This document shows positions 51,398 to 63,758 of a stretch of 64,000 nucleotides of DNA, one piece after another. Source of the stretch: Fratercula arctica. Its lineage: Eukaryota; Chordata; Aves; Charadriiformes; Alcidae. The first letter of the stretch is position 1, and each line of letters begins with the position of its first letter. Made by a program: the position numbers and the translations under genes. Location: NCBI GenBank assembly GCA_947846985.1, contig CANTUZ010000023.1:2499677-2563676 (forward strand), in the 5' to 3' direction. A model generated the notes under the pieces. That model was not told the origin of the DNA and ran no database searches. It was given only the letters and a program-made list of their open reading frames with translations.

Positions 51398-53262
51398 AGC
51401 AGGGCTGAAATGAGCTTGTTTCTCCCCAAAGAGCCGCAGCCCTTGGCTGGGGGTAGCACCACCGCGGGGGCACCAGGACAGCTTGTGTCCCCCGGGTCAG
51501 GGCAGGGACACCGTCACCACGTCCCCCACCGAACCCTCGCCCCCGGTAGCGCGGCGGGCGCAGAGCAGGTGCCAGCTCTCAGGGTGGAACCCCGTCCCGC
51601 GAACAGACGCCCTTTCCCAGCGAGACCCCCCCGGCCAAGGGGTCCATCCACCCAGCCCTTCCAGCTGCAAATCCCCCCAGCGATCGCGGCAAACACTCGG
51701 GTTAGGGCAGAGCAGGAAAACGAACCTCAGCGCTGAGTGCGGCGACTTAATTATTGCAAACAGCAGCCCCCAAGTCTGGCACAGCTTGTGCAGTCTTCCC
51801 TAAAGGAACCGGCTTTGGGCAAATTAACACCCACACGGGAAGTTTTCTTAAACCCAGCCCTTCTGTGCCTCCCCCAGATGCTGAAGCTGGAGGTTGCTGT
51901 GACCAGAGACCAGGAGGGCTCTGGGGACACGCCAGTCTGAACAGCCGCGCAACGCACAGAAACACAATCTCACCGTGCCATTTCCAGCTGAAAATATTAA
52001 TTTAGCGCGAAAAGTCACCGTCAGCCGCAGGTCACGGCGCACGTCCCAGCAGCTCATCTCGAAAGGCTCATCATAACAAAACCCAGCTGCTGGTGCCCAG
52101 CTGCAGGACTGATAAAGTGACACCCGAGGGCCATAAATTTGAATCTGTTCCCATTAAGGTTTCAGAGAAACACTTAATCTTATCTTTAAAAAATGCAAGT
52201 TTATCGGCAGCAATTGCTTTGTCCCCATTTCTTCTGTTACTCATTATTAAAAGCTTGCCTATCATAACGCCACAATTGAGCTTAATTAGCAGATATTTAA
52301 ACGCTATCTGCCAAGACCGATTTGAGCGGACACTCATTGTCTTTTAGGGAGTCAGAGGTTGAGGCCATGTCCCAATATCTTCTCCTTCTTGAGATGCCTC
52401 AACCACCAACCCAAGATGTCACCATCAACAGTGTCTCTAAAGCAGTAACGTGGCAGCGAGTTGGAGACGGCTCCAGAACACCAGACTAGGACTGTAGATA
52501 CTTGCTCTGGGGGCTCACGTTGACCACCCCCACCGTAAAATCACTTTCTCAAGATGAAAATTCCCCTCTCAAAACCAGACAGGCTTATTTCCAGCCTCCC
52601 AGCTAAACCCCTCTCCTCCAAAGGCCAGCGTGAGGTCTTCATCCCCTGCTCACCGAGTTATGAAGAGAAGAAACAAGCGTAAAACAGCCTGAAAGTTTCA
52701 GCATGGATTAAAAAACCAGCAGAAAACATTCTAATTAAGCACTCACTCGCATGCCGGAAGAGATCCGCTCTGTTGGGAAGCAGGAATTGCGGCGCAGGGC
52801 TGGAGACTCGGGTTTTCCCCGGCAGGAGAAGGCAGCTCGGAGTCGGGACCCTCGACAGAGCTCAGCTACAGGTGGCTCCTCTTGAGCTCGTTTCAGCTGC
52901 TTCCACCTGCAGCCAGACCCAGCCCTGCCCCTCGGGCAGGGGCGGGGTGTGAGAGAAGGAACTGGGACACCTGCAGCATGGCTTTGTGAGAGAACCATCT
53001 GGAAACACAGCGGACAGCTTTTGCTAACTATTTCTGGAATCAGGCTCGGAGCCCACTGAAACTTGCTGCCGTGAGCGGGTGCTGCACGTGGGACACACGC
53101 AGATGTTCTGCCAGGAGGGGCTAAGGCCTCTCAGCCTTTGTCTTTCAGGGGAAACCCAAAAGCACAGTGTTTTATCTGAAATTTATACATCACAGGACCA
53201 CCCCACCGATTTTTCTGCGACGGGTTGGTAGTTCCTTGCTGGAATGAAGGACAGAAGCCGTA

Positions 53263-53268
53263 TTTATT
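53263..53268 (-). terminator. EIF4EBP1 poly(A) signal (AATAAA on minus)
   Basis: TTTATT on the plus strand is AATAAA on the minus strand, 370 bp after the EIF4EBP1 stop codon. A second hexamer candidate occurs near 53305. The interval to 53637 is the inferred 3' UTR. Confidence 0.6.
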
Positions 53269-53637
53269 GCGGTAATCTCCAAACCAGGAGACTCAAAATG
53301 ATTTTTATTTCTCCCTTATATTGCATTTCTGTAACTTTTACAGTATTAAAATGATTAACAAAAGCATAAAACTGGAAACAAAACCAATCATTGAGTGTCT
53401 CCTCCGGCACTCCAAGGCCCGTCCTCGGCAGGGGCTGCGCCCGCGGTCGCAGCCAGACGGAGGGGCCGAGGCTCAGCCCTGAAACAGGACGCGCTCCGTC
53501 CTCGGAGGGGAATAGACGGCCTTGCCCGGGAAGCAGGAAGGCACTCAAGGCATGGGCTGCTTTTAAGCCTGGCTGGTGGGAATCCTCAAGACAAGGTCCT
53601 GGTTCTTCACTGGATAAGCACTCTCAGGGCGCGTGCT

Positions 53638-56600
53638 TTAGATGTCCATGTCAAACTGCTCTTCCTCACCTGTTCAGAGGGACAAAAAAACCCAAGAATT
53701 AGTCTTCAAAGTTTCATTAAATATCAAATATTTTATTGAAGAAACAACTGTCAGCTGTGCTTCAGAAATGTGGCAGTTTGGACTTAAAAATCTGCATTCA
53801 GGCATCAAGTTTGATACGAAAACCATCTTGTAGGAGCAAAACAAGCTCTGTCCATAGAGGGGAGCTCACGCAGACAAGAGCAGAGGTGGAAGACATGCCC
53901 TTTAAGTAATTTAAAGGAAAAACTCCTGGATTTCCTTGTAAAAAGGAACGTAAAGAATAATGTTGATGACAGTCACTGGTACAAACTGCTGTTACCCAAG
54001 ACACAAATGCACATTTCACAGCTTATTATCTTACAGCTGCTCCCGCAGCCGGCCAGGACGCCAGCGTGAGCAGCGCTCGTCCCTTCCCAAGGACTCTTCC
54101 CCTGGAAGAGTCACAACCAGGCTGGCATCCAGCGCGCTGCCTGCCTTTCGCTTCGCCAGAGAAGCCAGTGAGCCACTGAAGGTCACAACAGCGTGCAATA
54201 GAAAACATTAAGCAATATTGACTCTGAAAAGATTTTGCTCAGAGTGAGCATGGGAGCCAGCTAACGAGCGTCCAGATCTTTAGTTTGAGAGAGAAGATAA
54301 ATAATCGTACTTGGTAGTTTCAGGTTGCTTCAAGAAGTAATCTCACATAGCTTTAAAAAGACCCATTCCAGAGCAATACTTGCTCACGTTGCCACTACAG
54401 CGCCTTCAGTTACGTGCTGATGTGCACAGAGCGGCCAGTGGCCTCTGTTCTCCTGGGGACTGACTCTTACGGACACCCGCCAGCTTCTGCTGACCCCCCT
54501 AAGACAGCAACGGATAATTGACACACACAAATCAGGTATTACATCCTAGCTACACAAACAGAGCTCCTCCTACACCAGAAGCCTCAGTGTCAAAACCCAG
54601 GCTGATATTAACAACCCCAAACAAAGCCCACTGGGAGCCGTAACCTGATCTTCTGGAAAAATGCAAAGCAGCTGCAAAATGGTCCAGGACAGAGAGAGGC
54701 AGCAACAGCTGCCCCCGCTCTCCCACCACAGGATTATTTATTAATCCAGTAGTGTCTTCCCACACGCTAAATTAATGAGAATTAAGTGGTTTTCACAAAT
54801 TATATTTAACTAATTGAAAAGAGTCACATTACCGGGGACCACAGCAGAACCTAACAACCACGAGAACCGAATCACCTAGTAACATCAAGCACCCTTTGAT
54901 TTTGCAAGAAGACATCAGGGTATTGACCACAGCTCACAGGGATCTCCTGGCTCTGGTCCATGTGTAAACTTCACTATTTCTAGGAACCAGCGCTGCACTT
55001 CACTGGGTTTTTGCGTGCACTCACCTGTGCTCACTTTCTCATCACAGTTTTGGACATGGTTGTTCTCAATCTTCAACTCCTCCACATTTGGGCTTGTAAC
55101 ACCTGGAATGTCCGGAAGGTCAGAAGGTGGCGTTTTGGCAACTGGAGAATTGCGGCACTCCATCAAAAATTTTCGATCATAAATAATCCTGGTACCTGGG
55201 GGGGAGGAGACAAGAACACTGTCAGTTTTTCGCATTTTGATGCACGAAAAACAGCTGCGCCATCTTCCCAGCTGGACGTGTAAAGCAACAGCAGGAGTAA
55301 TCTTTAAAGCGATACCTATTACTTAGCACCTACTCTGTTCATTTTGTGCTACCTTACAAGAAAACTCAATACCATTAATATTATTTGCCAAAAAAAGGTA
55401 CAAAAGCATCGGGTACCCAAGTACCAGCTAATGCTACCAGTGTGCTGCACGGAGAGAGCACACGGCTCCAAAACCCAGACCGATGCTGCATGCGACAGAT
55501 CCAGCCCCTTCCACCTAACTCAAGGTCCCAACACCGCCCAAAGGAAACAGAGTAAGTTGAATTTAATTTCTGCTTGCAAACGTAACGGCCTTTTCCAGGC
55601 CGTCAGGGGCTGAGAACCGTGGACAGACACGAGCGCACGCACCAGGTAACAGGACGTGGCAGCGCCTCCCTCCGTCACCGCCCAGCAGGAATTCCTGCCC
55701 AGGCTTTTGCGTCCAAGAATGTACCTTTCGGAAGATTCGAATACAGGCAGTTGTTAACGCCCGTCTGTTTTAATGGTTACCCAGACCACAGCCCGCTCTC
55801 CCTGCCCTACGCAAGCCTCGGCAGGAGCCACAGAGCAGCTCCAGGCACGGATTTCTAGGAATACTGCTGGCCTGAACAGCCTGTTCCTTATAAAGGAATT
55901 GCACTGGAAAGAGCTCAAAAACCACACGCAAAAAAGGGATCCCTCCAAACGGACCGCAGCCTTAACCCAGAAAGTACTAAAAAAAAAAAAAAAAAAAAAT
56001 CAGCTTTTTCTTCACCCACAAGGAAGCCGGCAAACCCCCTCTCTGGGTCACTGCTCTGCTCCTGTTCCAGCAAGAGGGAAAAGCAGCTTCCCTTGTGTCC
56101 TCCCTGAAACACTTGAGCTAAAAATACACACGTACAGGGAAACAACCTCCCATAAACATCTGTCTGGGAACATTAAACTTGTTTTATTTTGAAGCATGGC
56201 TATAAAATAATGTTGCTTGATATCATGTTTCAAGAAAGTTCTGCTAATGAGCTCCCAGAATGCTGCAAACCTTTTCACTGAAAGATTGTGAATTTGAGTG
56301 GCTTCACCAGATCCAAGGGGAGACCAAACCCAGTCGAGGACCGTGCTCTAGCAGTTCGCTGGATTTGAGAAGTCTGCGAGTCGAGTGTTAAATTCCTGGG
56401 AGGTTCGCAGAGGCGAGGACGGGGCTTCCTAGAACTGCAGCTCACGTACCGGGTATTGGGAGCACAGTTCAGGCAGACAAGAGCTTCCATGCCTGGTTCA
56501 CGTTCCTCTGACAGTCACATGCCCAGGGCTTACGAAAGTGGAGCCGGAGCAGCCTTGGATGTCAACAGGCATGGCCCGAGGCCATAAATGGGCTCCTTCC

Positions 56601-59600
56601 AACACCTAAAGCTGACTTAACAGCAGTTCTCCTCCTGTTGTAAGTGAGGGTATTTAGAAGGAAAGACTACACCCCACGGAACTGCTCTGCTCCTGGGAAG
56701 CCCTGGTTATACCACGGCTTCGACACCCGAGTGCCCCGCTGTGTGACTTGGGAAGGCTGGAGGAGAATTTGGATCACTTTGAGTATTTCCATCAGAATGA
56801 AGCACTAGGTTTGAAGTCTCCAGTACAACACCTCGCTACTTCCCCGCTCCCCGACAGAGCGCAGGCACCCCGAGCTGTGCTGCTCCGTCCCCATCCCATC
56901 CCAAGAGCTACCACCTCACTGGCCAAGCCAGCAGCTCCGGTGGCAGCTCCGGGTGCGACAGGTGCTGCAAGCACCAGATCGCAACCCCGCATTGCTCATG
57001 GCAAACACTGCGGGCACCTCGGTTTGTGACCAACGGAGCTGGCAGGATTCCCCAGATCCTGCTGCACGTGGGCTTTGCTTAAAGACAATGTCCGTGTGTG
57101 CCCTCGGCCAGCGGGCGAGGAGCCAGGACGAGCACAAAGGGAATACTGAGAACAGACTACGCTTAAAGGTCACACATCACCTCTGACACGCTCCTCCGTG
57201 CTCCTTTATACTGTTTTATTTATCGTCTGCTGACTGCTGTAAGAAAAACAGCACTGAAGACAGGGAATTCCTTCCTTTCCAGGGGGAATCACGGAGCCTA
57301 AAGAGAGCTGTGAAGGCAGCTGAAAAAGGAAAAATCGAGTCCTTTCCTCCAATTGCTGGCACCAAACCAAGGCTCAGAAACCAGAGCGAAACTCTGTTCG
57401 CTCACATCAGCCCTACGGTGGGCTGTGACGCTCCCCTGCTACCGGGATTGGAGGGAGGACGCTTCAGAGCATCCCAACACGTGGCTGTGCCCTCCTCGGA
57501 AGGGCCCCTTTTACCCAAACTGCATTTTTGGGGCGTCACTTCAACACTTCTGGAGACTCAAAAGCAACCTGCCCAAAGAACTTCATCTCAGTGTTGGGCA
57601 GAGCAAAAAATATTAGGAGGAAAAGTTTGTGTATTTGACCACCAGCAGCAAAGACAGCCCAGAGTAAAGGTGGCAATGAAAAAGCTGATCCACCAGTGCC
57701 CAGCGACTGGAAAAGCAAATGTTCCCTGCTCTTTCCAAGTCAGTAAGCGTGGCTGTTAGACGCACACAACTCGGCACACTGTCCCCGTGGAGCACCACCT
57801 TTTCCAAAGCCTTCAGCCGCCCAGTGCTGCCGCCGTGGGTTTCCAGTCCTGGCACCCGGCCCTTTTTCCATCACTCACATCCCCAGCGCTGCCTACAGCC
57901 AAAGGGATGACTTCAGCGATGACAGCCCTCAATTCTTCTCTGAAATTAGTCAGAGCACAACAAAATGCACAACAAAAACTTGATTTGCTTCTTTCTTCTG
58001 ATTCTTCAGATTTAACGTACTGCTTCACAGGAAATCTGACTTTTTTTCAGTGGGCTACACATGTTGAACATTTTCAACACAGGGACCTAAAATTAGTGTT
58101 TCTGAAACACAACATTGTTTATTTTCATAGCAGTCGGGTCTTATATGCAAAGGAGTAATGCAAAGTATCCTGCCTGAATCAGAGGCTACATGGGTTAGCA
58201 GAAAACAGATGAAGAAAGCACGGCCCAGGAAGCAGAGACTCTCCGAGCCCAAGCTGGATTGGCCCCGCAATATTTAAAGTGACACTTTAGTGCATTGATC
58301 TGGGGAATTTGCTGCAAAATACATTGATAACGTTTCCACGAGAGCTCTTCCAGACTGTACAGGACAAGGAATTCTTTGCAATAGTGGCTGTGAAGGCAGA
58401 CCAACCACCCAAGTCCTGCAGGAGTTTTAAATCATTCCTCCTTTTAGCACCCGAAGGGCCAGCGCCCGGACGAGGTGTCCTCACGCGGGCTGGGGACAGC
58501 CCAACACGCCAACCAGTCACGAGAGCACTGTGGGTTTTGCCAGGTGCCCACACCCGAACAATAAACACGATTTGTGTTTTTCTCCTCCACACTCTAGATA
58601 TTCATTAACTCTCCAGAGATGATCAGCCGGGCAGGCTCATTACGCCGTACAGCGCTGTTAATTGTTCGTTTCTATTCTGTTACTCAGAGCGCATGAATAT
58701 AGCTGAGAAAGTAATTCTCCTATCTTTCATGGCATAATTACTGCAAGTGCTATTTAAGTACTTCAGTTATTGGCTGCTTTCAGAGAAGAGAGAACACATG
58801 GCAAAAACAACAGAAGAAATTCAGTTCCCCAAACAAGCTTTTCTGCACAAACACAAAAAAACAAGTGAGTCAGCAATGCTGACTTCCCCCCTTCTCCGAA
58901 TTTAACCCCTTACATATTGTGTTGTAAAGAGACAGGAAGGTCTGAGGGACAAACAAAACATCATCCACCGCCTCCCATTTAGTTTGTTCTTTTGGCTGAA
59001 CTTCAAGTACAGTTTCATCATTGCAGCTGCTCACATTGATCTTTTATGTAGCAGCACAAGGGGAAAAAAATTACTAAAGGTATGGAAAAAAATGATCTCA
59101 AAGCACCAATTTGCGGGAGCGCGGGCAGCTGCCGTAACTGGAAATACCCACAACCGATCTGGTGGCCGGTGTCATCATCCGGAACAGCAGCCGCGTGTCT
59201 CAAAAGCCAAACTACTCAAAATAAACAGATGCTCCAGCACACGACGTGGAGGCAAAACCTTTCAGACAGACAAGCCCTTTGTAATGAGCTTTGCACGTTA
59301 CATCCCTGCTGCAGCACATGGAGATAGAAGATGCATGAAGTGTCTCTGAAGATGAACGCTACACGTACGGTACGGGCTGGGTGCTCACAGCCCACCACAG
59401 CTGCCTCCGCTGCGAGCAGGCAGCAAGCGCAGTGAACACCTGCAATCAGTTTATTCTTATTTTTAGATGAAATTCCTAACAGATACCACCCCAGTAGTCA
59501 CACGGAGCGTGGCGAGCCTGCAGCACAGGCAGAGGGAACCAGCCCGCTCTTTGTGTGGCACAGCGCCGCACTTTCAGATGTTAGAGCAACTTGGGAGGAG

Positions 59601-60162
59601 AAAAAAAAGAGGCCCAGGGTTTACTGACTGCCAGGGGAAACTGCAAATATGAGAATTAATAAGTAACCCAAAGCGGAGGACGGGTTTGCTGCCTGCAAGG
59701 TGCTCCAGCGGCACGACCAGCCTTGTTTTCCAGCACGGACACCCAGGCGGCTGCTGTCGCGCTGCACCGGGGGGGGGGGCGGTGGTGGAAGGCTCCCGGC
59801 TCCCTCGTTTCCCCCCCCCGGCACGGCGGCGGCCGAGCTCCGGGGAAAGGCCCGGCCCCGGGGGACCCGGCCCAGCCGGCACAGGGGGCTCCCCCCAGAC
59901 ACACCCCGCCCCGAAGAGGGGCCCGTCCGGTGCCGCACCCGCCAGGCTCGCGATCGAGCATCCCCCCCCCCAGCCCCGCCTCAGGGCGAGGCCCGGCCGC
60001 GGCCCGCCGCTCACCGCCCGGCGTGGTCCCGAAGACGGTGCCCCCCGGCGTGGTGCTGTAGTCGCCGGGCGGCAGCGGGGCGCCGTCGGGCAGGGCGAGG
60101 CGCTTGCCAGGGCCCGGGATGTCGCGACTGGGCGTCTGCCCCTGGCAGCAGCGGCCCGACAT
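53638..60162 (-). CDS. EIF4EBP1: EIF4EBP1 (4E-BP1), mTORC1-regulated translation repressor
   Basis: Binds eIF4E and blocks cap-dependent translation until phosphorylated by mTORC1. Three exons on the minus strand: 60162-60015, 55195-55025, 53669-53638; the joins are phase 1, total 351 nt = 116 residues (human 118). Visible are the two phosphorylation repeats STTPGGTVFGTTPGG (Thr38 and Thr47 here), the eIF4E-binding helix IIYDRKFLMECR (YxxxxL-phi), NSPVAKTPP and IPGVTSP. The TOS motif FDMDI is at the very end, coded by the tiny last exon (32 nt). The N-terminal RAIP motif, which helps dock raptor, reads RDIP (13-16). The acidic tail before TOS is shortened. The start ATG lies in a CpG island. 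In mammals EIF4EBP1 is the next gene beyond ASH2L; here NODAL lies between them. Confidence 0.95.
55196..60014 (-). other. EIF4EBP1 intron 1 (4.8 kb)
   Basis: Mostly AT-balanced intronic DNA, in contrast with the GC-rich left half of the window. It contains a run of about 21 A at 55979-55999. Short open frames have no recognisable domains. I see no clear transposon. Confidence 0.5.
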
Positions 60163-60460
60163 GACACCGGGACCAAGACCGGGACCGGGCGCTGCTGCTG
60201 CCACCGCCGCCCTGCCCGCCTCGCACGCCGCTTCCGGCCCGGGACACGCCCCTTCCGCCGCGGGGGGCGACGGGAAACACAGCGAGGGGCGGGGAAGGGG
60301 GCGGGGTTTGGGCGGAGCGGGGCGGGGACTGGTCGGAGGCGGGGAAAGGGGCGGGGCCTATGCGGAGATGGGGCGTGGCTTGGGATGAGGCGGGGCAGGG
60401 GCGGGGTTTAGTCTGAAGAGGGCGGGGCCGGGGCGGGGCGGGGCGCGCCCGGGCGCACGA
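60163..60460. promoter_or_regulatory. EIF4EBP1 CpG-island promoter with GC boxes
   Basis: Upstream of the EIF4EBP1 start codon there are many GGGGCGGGG-type GC boxes (about 60290-60440), some in a loose repeat with GGAGATGGGGCG, and no TATA box. Sp/KLF-type regulation is the usual reading; it is not proven here. Confidence 0.6.
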
Positions 60461-60469
60461 CGGGTCCTT

Positions 60470-60870
60470 GTGCCCCCTGGTCCTTCTCCCCGCGCCCCCC
60501 CACCCCCGGCTCTGGAGCACCCACCCCCTGTGCCCCCGCGGTCCCGGTCAGCCCCTGGGGCACTTACCCCCTGTGCCCCCCGGTCCTGTTCACCCCCCAG
60601 GACACCCACCCCCTGTGCCCCCCTTGTCCCGTTATCCCCCTCCCCGGGGCACTCACCCCCTGTGCCCCCCGGTCCGGTTCAACCCCCGGGGCACTCACCC
60701 CCGGTGCCCCCCGCTTCCGTGTTCCCCCCGAGGTACCCAGGCCCTGTGCTCCCCGGTCTTGTTCCCCCGCTCCCCGGGCACTCAGTCCCTGTTCCCTCCG
60801 GTCCCATTCCCCCCTCCGGGGCACCCACCCCCTGTACTCCCCCATTCCCGGGGGGCACGTTGCCCCCTGC
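60470..60870. repeat. ~43-bp minisatellite upstream of EIF4EBP1
   Basis: About nine units around CACCCCCTGTGCCCCCCGGT followed by CCGTTC and a CCCCGGGGCACT stretch, spaced about 43 bp. It begins some 310 bp upstream of the EIF4EBP1 start codon. The open frames in it are repeat artefacts. Confidence 0.9.
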
Positions 60871-62707
60871 CCCCCCACCCTGTGCACCCAGCGCGCTGCA
60901 GTGACCCCACGGGAGGATGCTGACAGCGCTGTCTCCTCCCTACGGGGGTCCCGGCCCTCTGTGTCCCCCACCCCGGGGGTGCCCCCTCCACTTGGTGACC
61001 TCCACCTGCCCCACGTGGGGTTGCAGCCAGGGTAGCCACTCGGGGAGGTCCCGGGTGGTCCTGGTGTGAACACTGTTGGGACAGATGTCATCCCACCTGG
61101 GTGGCAGACCCCCATCACAAATGGCTCTGCCACCTCCGTGAGGGCTCGGAGCAAACGTGGGACCGGGTGAGGGGGCCACACAGTGCCTGCACACATGTCC
61201 GGCACCCCCCACGCCGTGCCCCCGGTGGGGTGCTGGGACAGACCCTCAGCAGGACTGCTCTGGCTGGGCTGCCCGGGCCTAGGGGTGGTGAAAAAAATAG
61301 TTTTTTTCTTAAAATTCTATTAAATAAACCATTTAAAGAGAAGCTGAAGTGCAGAGGGAGAACAGTGGGGTGGGTTGGACTTGCTGTGCCGGAGCCCCAG
61401 GCTGGGCCGGGGGCAGAGCTGGTGTGCTCAGGATGGACCCCCCGCACAAAGCCTCTCCGAGCATCCTTGGGCTGGGCAGACCCCGCTCCCCCCGCAGCAC
61501 CACCCTGCTCACAAGTGTGATGAGTGCCAGCAGCTCAGCCCTGCCTGCTGGACGGAGGGAAAGGGGCTCCCTGAGCTTGCCAGAGGGGTGGCATGGCCAG
61601 GAAGGGGACAGACCCCCACCAGTGCCCCCACCACCCCAGCCTGATGCCCTGCATGAGGCAGCCAATGCCCACCCATGTTTCGGCAGCGTTTTGGCAGCGT
61701 TGGTGAATGGTGGTGGCGGCCGGGGCTGTGGCAATGACCGGCCCTTGTCCTGCCCAAACCCCCCTGTCATCCTGGCTCCAACAGATGGAGCTCGGCAGCC
61801 ACACGCCGCGCCAGACCCTGGCCCAGGGCCTGCAGCCGGGCATGGCCAAACCGGCAGCACCTCGCTGCCCTCCCTCCTTCCCTGCCTGCTTCGACCCACG
61901 CCTGGCTTGGGCAACCCCCAGCCCCGCTGGCTGAGCCAGCTCCCACGGTCCCCCGACCACTGCCCCATCCCTGGGGGATCAAATCTCATCCCTGTGGAGC
62001 CACGGTCCAGCCCTGGGATGCTGGGGGTCCCTGGGGGGCTCCGAGCCCTTTCTCCAGGGCAGCATCTCTGTAACCAGCATGGGGGTCTCCTGCCAGGCTG
62101 GGGGATGGAGAGGGGTGCTTTGAGGGGTCTGCTTCCCACGGAGCCCCGGCACCCCAAGCAGGCTGTGGTGCCCCCCAAGGACACCTGGGACCCTGGGCAG
62201 GCTGTGGTGCCCCCCGAGGACCCTCGGGACCCCGTCAGGCTGCGATGCCCGGCAGGCAGCCCTTGCCCTGTGCCAGCTGCTGAATCGATTACCGGGCGCT
62301 GGGGCAGGAAAATAACATATCCGGCCATGGGGAATGACATCAGCAGTGACCCCCAACCCAGCGAGGCCTCCCGCCACCGAATAACAAGGTCCACGGCCAT
62401 TTCCTCCTCCTCCTCCCAGAGAATGGACCATTACGGGGTCAAGGAGCCGGGGGGAGGTCAGGGTTTAAGGGCACATCCTGGCTGGGGGGGAGCAGGGGCT
62501 TCACTGGGGTGTCTGCCCTCCGCACCCGGGGTCAGGGTGTGGGCAAGGGCTGGCTGCAGCAGTAAGTGTGTGGGGAAACCCTCTGGGGTGTCCAAAATCC
62601 TGTGAAATGCCCTTTCTGGAGATGCCCTTTCAGGGGACTGGACCCGTTCTGTTCTGCAGACGCCTTCTCCACGCTGTGAGACCCACAGGCACGTCCCTAT
62701 CAAGGGA

Positions 62708-62725
62708 GGGGGGGGGGGGGGGGGG
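62708..62725. repeat. G18 homopolymer
   Basis: An uninterrupted run of 18 G directly after GGGA. It is a likely assembly- and length-variable site and can form G-quadruplexes. Confidence 0.85.
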
Positions 62726-63728
62726 CTTCCACATGGCACCTGGGGTGCCCAGGAGGCACTGAAATGCTGCCACAGAGCCGGGCAGCGCGAGATGGCCAGT
62801 CCCTGTCCTGGACCGAGGATGCGGGTGCTCAGCTCTCGCTGCGGCGGCTGAGCTGCGCAGGGCTCCAACCCACGGAGGAGAACACGCTGCTCCCCCCGCG
62901 CTGGCAGCGACCTGCTGATACCATCTCCCCGTGGCAGAGACCTCCCCAGAAACCCACTGGCACCGAGCTGAGCCGCTCCGGGATGCACAGCCCAGAGCCT
63001 GAACAATAGCCTTTCCTCCTCATCCGTCTCTGTCTCCCATTTCCCACACAGGCTGGAGATTAAAAAAAGAAAAAAAAGCAAGAAGAAAGAAAGGGGAAAC
63101 CACCTGGACCCAGGGCCAGGGAACAACCATCCCCGGGCAATAAATCAGTGATGTCCCAGGGGGGCAGGACCCCTGTGCCGCCGGTTGCTGAGGTGTCCGG
63201 CATTTCTCTGCAGTTCTGTGCATGGGGATGGCACCGACAGTCACCAGGAAAAGAGATGAAGGGGGATGGAGGAATCCCAGCCCCATCACGGCATCACCAT
63301 CCCCACACCTGCCAGAACTCGGTGCTCCCAGCAGCACACGAGGGACCAGGGATGCTCCTGGCCGGGGGGGGTCAGGAGATGTCCCGGTGCTGCCCACCCT
63401 GCGCCGTGGGCAGGGAGGAGGCACAGGGCCCCGGGTTTCCCCTGCCCACGCCACCAGCACCCGCTGGTCACAGTATGTTCGTCTCCAGGGCATTTTATCT
63501 GCCCTTTCCCTGGGCAGCTAACGGCTGGAAAGCCCTTCGTCATCCTCATGTGATACCAGGTTATCGCTTTATTGCCTTCTAAATCGGGAGCAGAAGTGCC
63601 GCTGGTAGGTGTCCCTCCTTTCGCCCCTCACCAGCAATCGCGCCGTCTTTGCTCCCGACCTCATTGAAACCATTTTAGCCGAGCAGGGTTGGCTTTTTGT
63701 AAAACGCTTGCTCCCCTAGCAGGCTCCT

Positions 63729-63758
63729 GGGGTGGGGTGGGGTGGGGTGGGGTGGGGG
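63729..63758. repeat. (GGGGT)n pentamer repeat
   Basis: Five to six tandem GGGGT units ending in a G-run. It has at least four G-tracts with one-base loops, a strong G-quadruplex pattern. Confidence 0.9.

Larger units (their letters stand above)
47481..53262. other. NODAL to EIF4EBP1 intergenic region
   Basis: About 5.8 kb. AT-rich patches (47930-47955, 52140-52340) are embedded in GC-rich DNA. FOXH1-type octamers occur at 47505-47512 (TGTGGATT) and 48398-48405 (AATCCACA). A 40-bp minisatellite and a 42-nt A-tract are listed separately. No convincing exon is visible. Nodal enhancers are expected somewhere near the gene, but none can be proven here. Confidence 0.5.
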
